Below are positions 24,297-25,927 of a stretch of 25,927 bases of DNA, in pieces. Made by a program: the position numbers and the translations under genes. Within the stretch, counting starts at the first letter, position 1, and the number at the start of each line of letters is the position of its first letter. Location: positions 1 through 25,927 of IMG/VR virus record IMGVR_UViG_3300035682_000173; one strand, written 5' to 3'. The notes beneath the pieces were generated by a model, which saw nothing but the letters and a program-made list of their open reading frames with translations, made no database searches and was not told the origin of the DNA. The stretch is from a virus.

Positions 24297-25927
24297 TTAT
24301 TCAGATGTTATAGCTGCGTTGTAATTATTGTTGTTAAAAATAAATGTAGATTGACTAGTAGCTGTTGATTGAATGCTCTTACCCTCTGCTTTATATTTAG
24401 CAAATACTTCTAAGTCAAATGAAAATTGCTCGTCATCTGCATCAAAAATATCGATACCAATTTGTTTAGCATAAGTTAAGTTAGTCAGAGTAGAAGTAAT
24501 AATACCACCAACTCTACCTATTCCGGTTGTTCCTTGACCATAATAATCGGTCATTCTATATTGGAATGTAATATCTATAGAAATAGCATTACCAGATGTT
24601 CCACCAGCAATTCTCTTTCTACCGAACTTATTATCTCCGTCAACAATTAAACTGTCTTTGTTAATTGGATTTAAGAATAAGTAAGAACCACATGATTTAC
24701 CACCCAATACATATTGGTCATAAATTCCGAAACTGGTTTTTACCGCCCTAGTACTAGCAGATAACCATAAATATGGTGTTTGTTTTTTCCCATTAGCTTC
24801 GTCAGCTTTAAGTGTAGCGGTCTTAGTATTAGAGACGTAATTACGAACAGTTGCAAGTGTATATGCTGTGCTTGTTTTACCATCTTGTACAACTGGATGA
24901 TCTACGTGTATGTATAAACCAGCGTCATATAAAGCATTAGTAATATTTGTAGTAGGCGATTGAGATACAGTAAGCAATGTTCTAGCACCAGATGCTATTG
25001 CACTCCACGCTCCAGACCAAATAAAATCAGTACCAGCATTTGTTGGTGTGATTGCAGTTGCTGGTGATTGAAATTCAGCGGTGGCTAATGTAGTAATAGC
25101 AACAGTACCTCCAACTTCTGTTTCTAAATAAAGAGGCTCTTCTCCAGAAACATTATAATATCTTCCGTAGATATATTGACCTCTTAATTGTGCAGATTGA
25201 TATGGAATATTTTGAAAATATTTAATACCATTATTTGTTAATAAAAGTGTATTTGCATCCAAATTTTGATACTGAATAGGAACTCTATCATATTTTCCTT
25301 CAGTTGTATAATAAGTATCATTTAAAACTCTAGAATCAATTGAGGTTGCAGTTGGATTTGTACCAAATAAACCTGAAGCAGAAGAATGCCAAACTGGTAA
25401 AGTTCTAGTTCCAGTAATTCTAGCAACTAACTCTAATGTAGTAGCTCTAGTGTTCTTTAATAATAATTTAAAGTTCTTAGTGATAACAACACCTTTTTGA
25501 ACTTGTAATCCTTTAATTTGATCAGTGTAATATCCAGCAAAAATCTTATTAACTGTGTTAGGTCTAATTCTCGTTACATTTCCAGTTTCATCTACTAATT
25601 CAACAGCCAATTCACCCTTAATACCGGCTAGAGTTTCTTGTAAAGTAAGAACTTGTGTAGTCATTTCAGATAACTTATCAAAAAGACTCACTGGTTTTTG
25701 TTCTGGCGTCAAGAATCCTGATGCAATAGTAGCAGCTTGGTGAGCAAAGAATTTTTCATTTGCAGTAAAACTATCTGATACGTGCTTATAAACTCCGCGC
25801 GATTCTAATTCATTTGAAATTTCAACTTTAGCAATTTCTTTTTCATTGTTTTCAACAATCGTAATTGCATCTAACGTAGAGATTTGACCTTCTGGGAAAT
25901 TAACAGTAATAATTTCAGAGTAATCTG
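24297..25927 (-). CDS. Virion structural protein, 5' end beyond right edge
   Basis: The frame is open from its TAA at 24297-24299 to the right edge, giving 543 complete residues without an N-terminus. A TTG at 25712 is not a credible start because coding-quality sequence (SEIITVNFPEGQISTLDAIT, then VYKHVSDSFTANEKFFAHQA) continues upstream in frame. The protein is beta-rich and Thr/Ala/Gly-rich, with a helical LFDKLSEMTTQVLTLQETL segment and a C-terminal region containing GGKSCGSYLFLNPINKDS and DITFQYRMTDYYG. There is no enzyme motif. The composition and its place before the 1613-aa gene suggest a tail or baseplate structural protein; I cannot name it. Confidence 0.7.
   Translation of the reverse strand, partial: DYSEIITVNFPEGQISTLDAITIVENNEKEIAKVEISNELESRGVYKHVSDSFTANEKFFAHQAATIASGFLTPEQKPVSLFDKLSEMTTQVLTLQETLAGIKGELAVELVDETGNVTRIRPNTVNKIFAGYYTDQIKGLQVQKGVVITKNFKLLLKNTRATTLELVARITGTRTLPVWHSSASGLFGTNPTATSIDSRVLNDTYYTTEGKYDRVPIQYQNLDANTLLLTNNGIKYFQNIPYQSAQLRGQYIYGRYYNVSGEEPLYLETEVGGTVAITTLATAEFQSPATAITPTNAGTDFIWSGAWSAIASGARTLLTVSQSPTTNITNALYDAGLYIHVDHPVVQDGKTSTAYTLATVRNYVSNTKTATLKADEANGKKQTPYLWLSASTRAVKTSFGIYDQYVLGGKSCGSYLFLNPINKDSLIVDGDNKFGRKRIAGGTSGNAISIDITFQYRMTDYYGQGTTGIGRVGGIITSTLTNLTYAKQIGIDIFDADDEQFSFDLEVFAKYKAEGKSIQSTATSQSTFIFNNNNYNAAITSE

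Noticed and set aside
24297-25712. TTG at 25712 as the start of the right-edge protein
   Set aside because: The frame continues upstream without a stop to the window end with plausible coding sequence, so the gene is better treated as 5'-partial.

Overview
The window is a stretch of an AT-rich, tailed double-stranded DNA phage genome of T4-like (myovirus) type. The evidence is a recognisable T4-type replication and recombination set: a gp32-like ssDNA-binding protein, a gp61/DnaG-type primase, a UvsY-like mediator and a UvsW helicase. It sits beside tail and fibre genes, including a gp19-like tube-fold protein. All 22 genes I support lie on the minus strand, tightly packed, with many ATGA or TAATG junctions. 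Start codons mostly lack a Shine-Dalgarno sequence and follow A/T-rich leaders. That is typical of phages of Bacteroidota (for example marine flavobacteria), so I infer such a host; no gene proves it.

Layout, left to right (genes are read right to left). Positions 1-921: four small genes, one cut by the window edge; one belongs to the short phage family that begins PSTSK.QQRLMG. Positions 992-8781: five large genes that form the most unusual part. Two encode proteins of the ligase/covalent nucleotidyltransferase superfamily, one of them fused to an NMNAT-like adenylyltransferase; the other three are unrecognised. Several of these proteins, and the small 13929-14294 product, begin with a short F-rich leader followed by an (I/L)xE|(G/A)-like site. 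This resembles the capsid-targeting leaders of T4 internal head proteins that the prohead protease removes. My main hypothesis is that this module encodes enzymes packaged in the head and ejected with the DNA. Positions 8810-12986: UvsW, UvsY-like, a small unknown protein, primase and gp32. Positions 12987-13272: the longest non-coding stretch (286 bp), the gp32 control region, with a promoter-like box flanked by two copies of a dyad. Positions 13273-14294: a RuvC-like nuclease and a leader-bearing glycine-zipper protein. Positions 14310-25927: a tail module with a tube-fold protein, a large beta-rich structural protein, a membrane-anchored coiled-coil protein (spanin candidate), a collagen-like fibre, a 1613-residue structural protein and a further structural protein cut by the right edge.

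A recurring minus-strand box, GATATATAG(AAAAACA), lies just upstream of several genes or gene groups and is the best candidate phage promoter element. I saw no tRNA, CRISPR array, insertion sequence or integrase.
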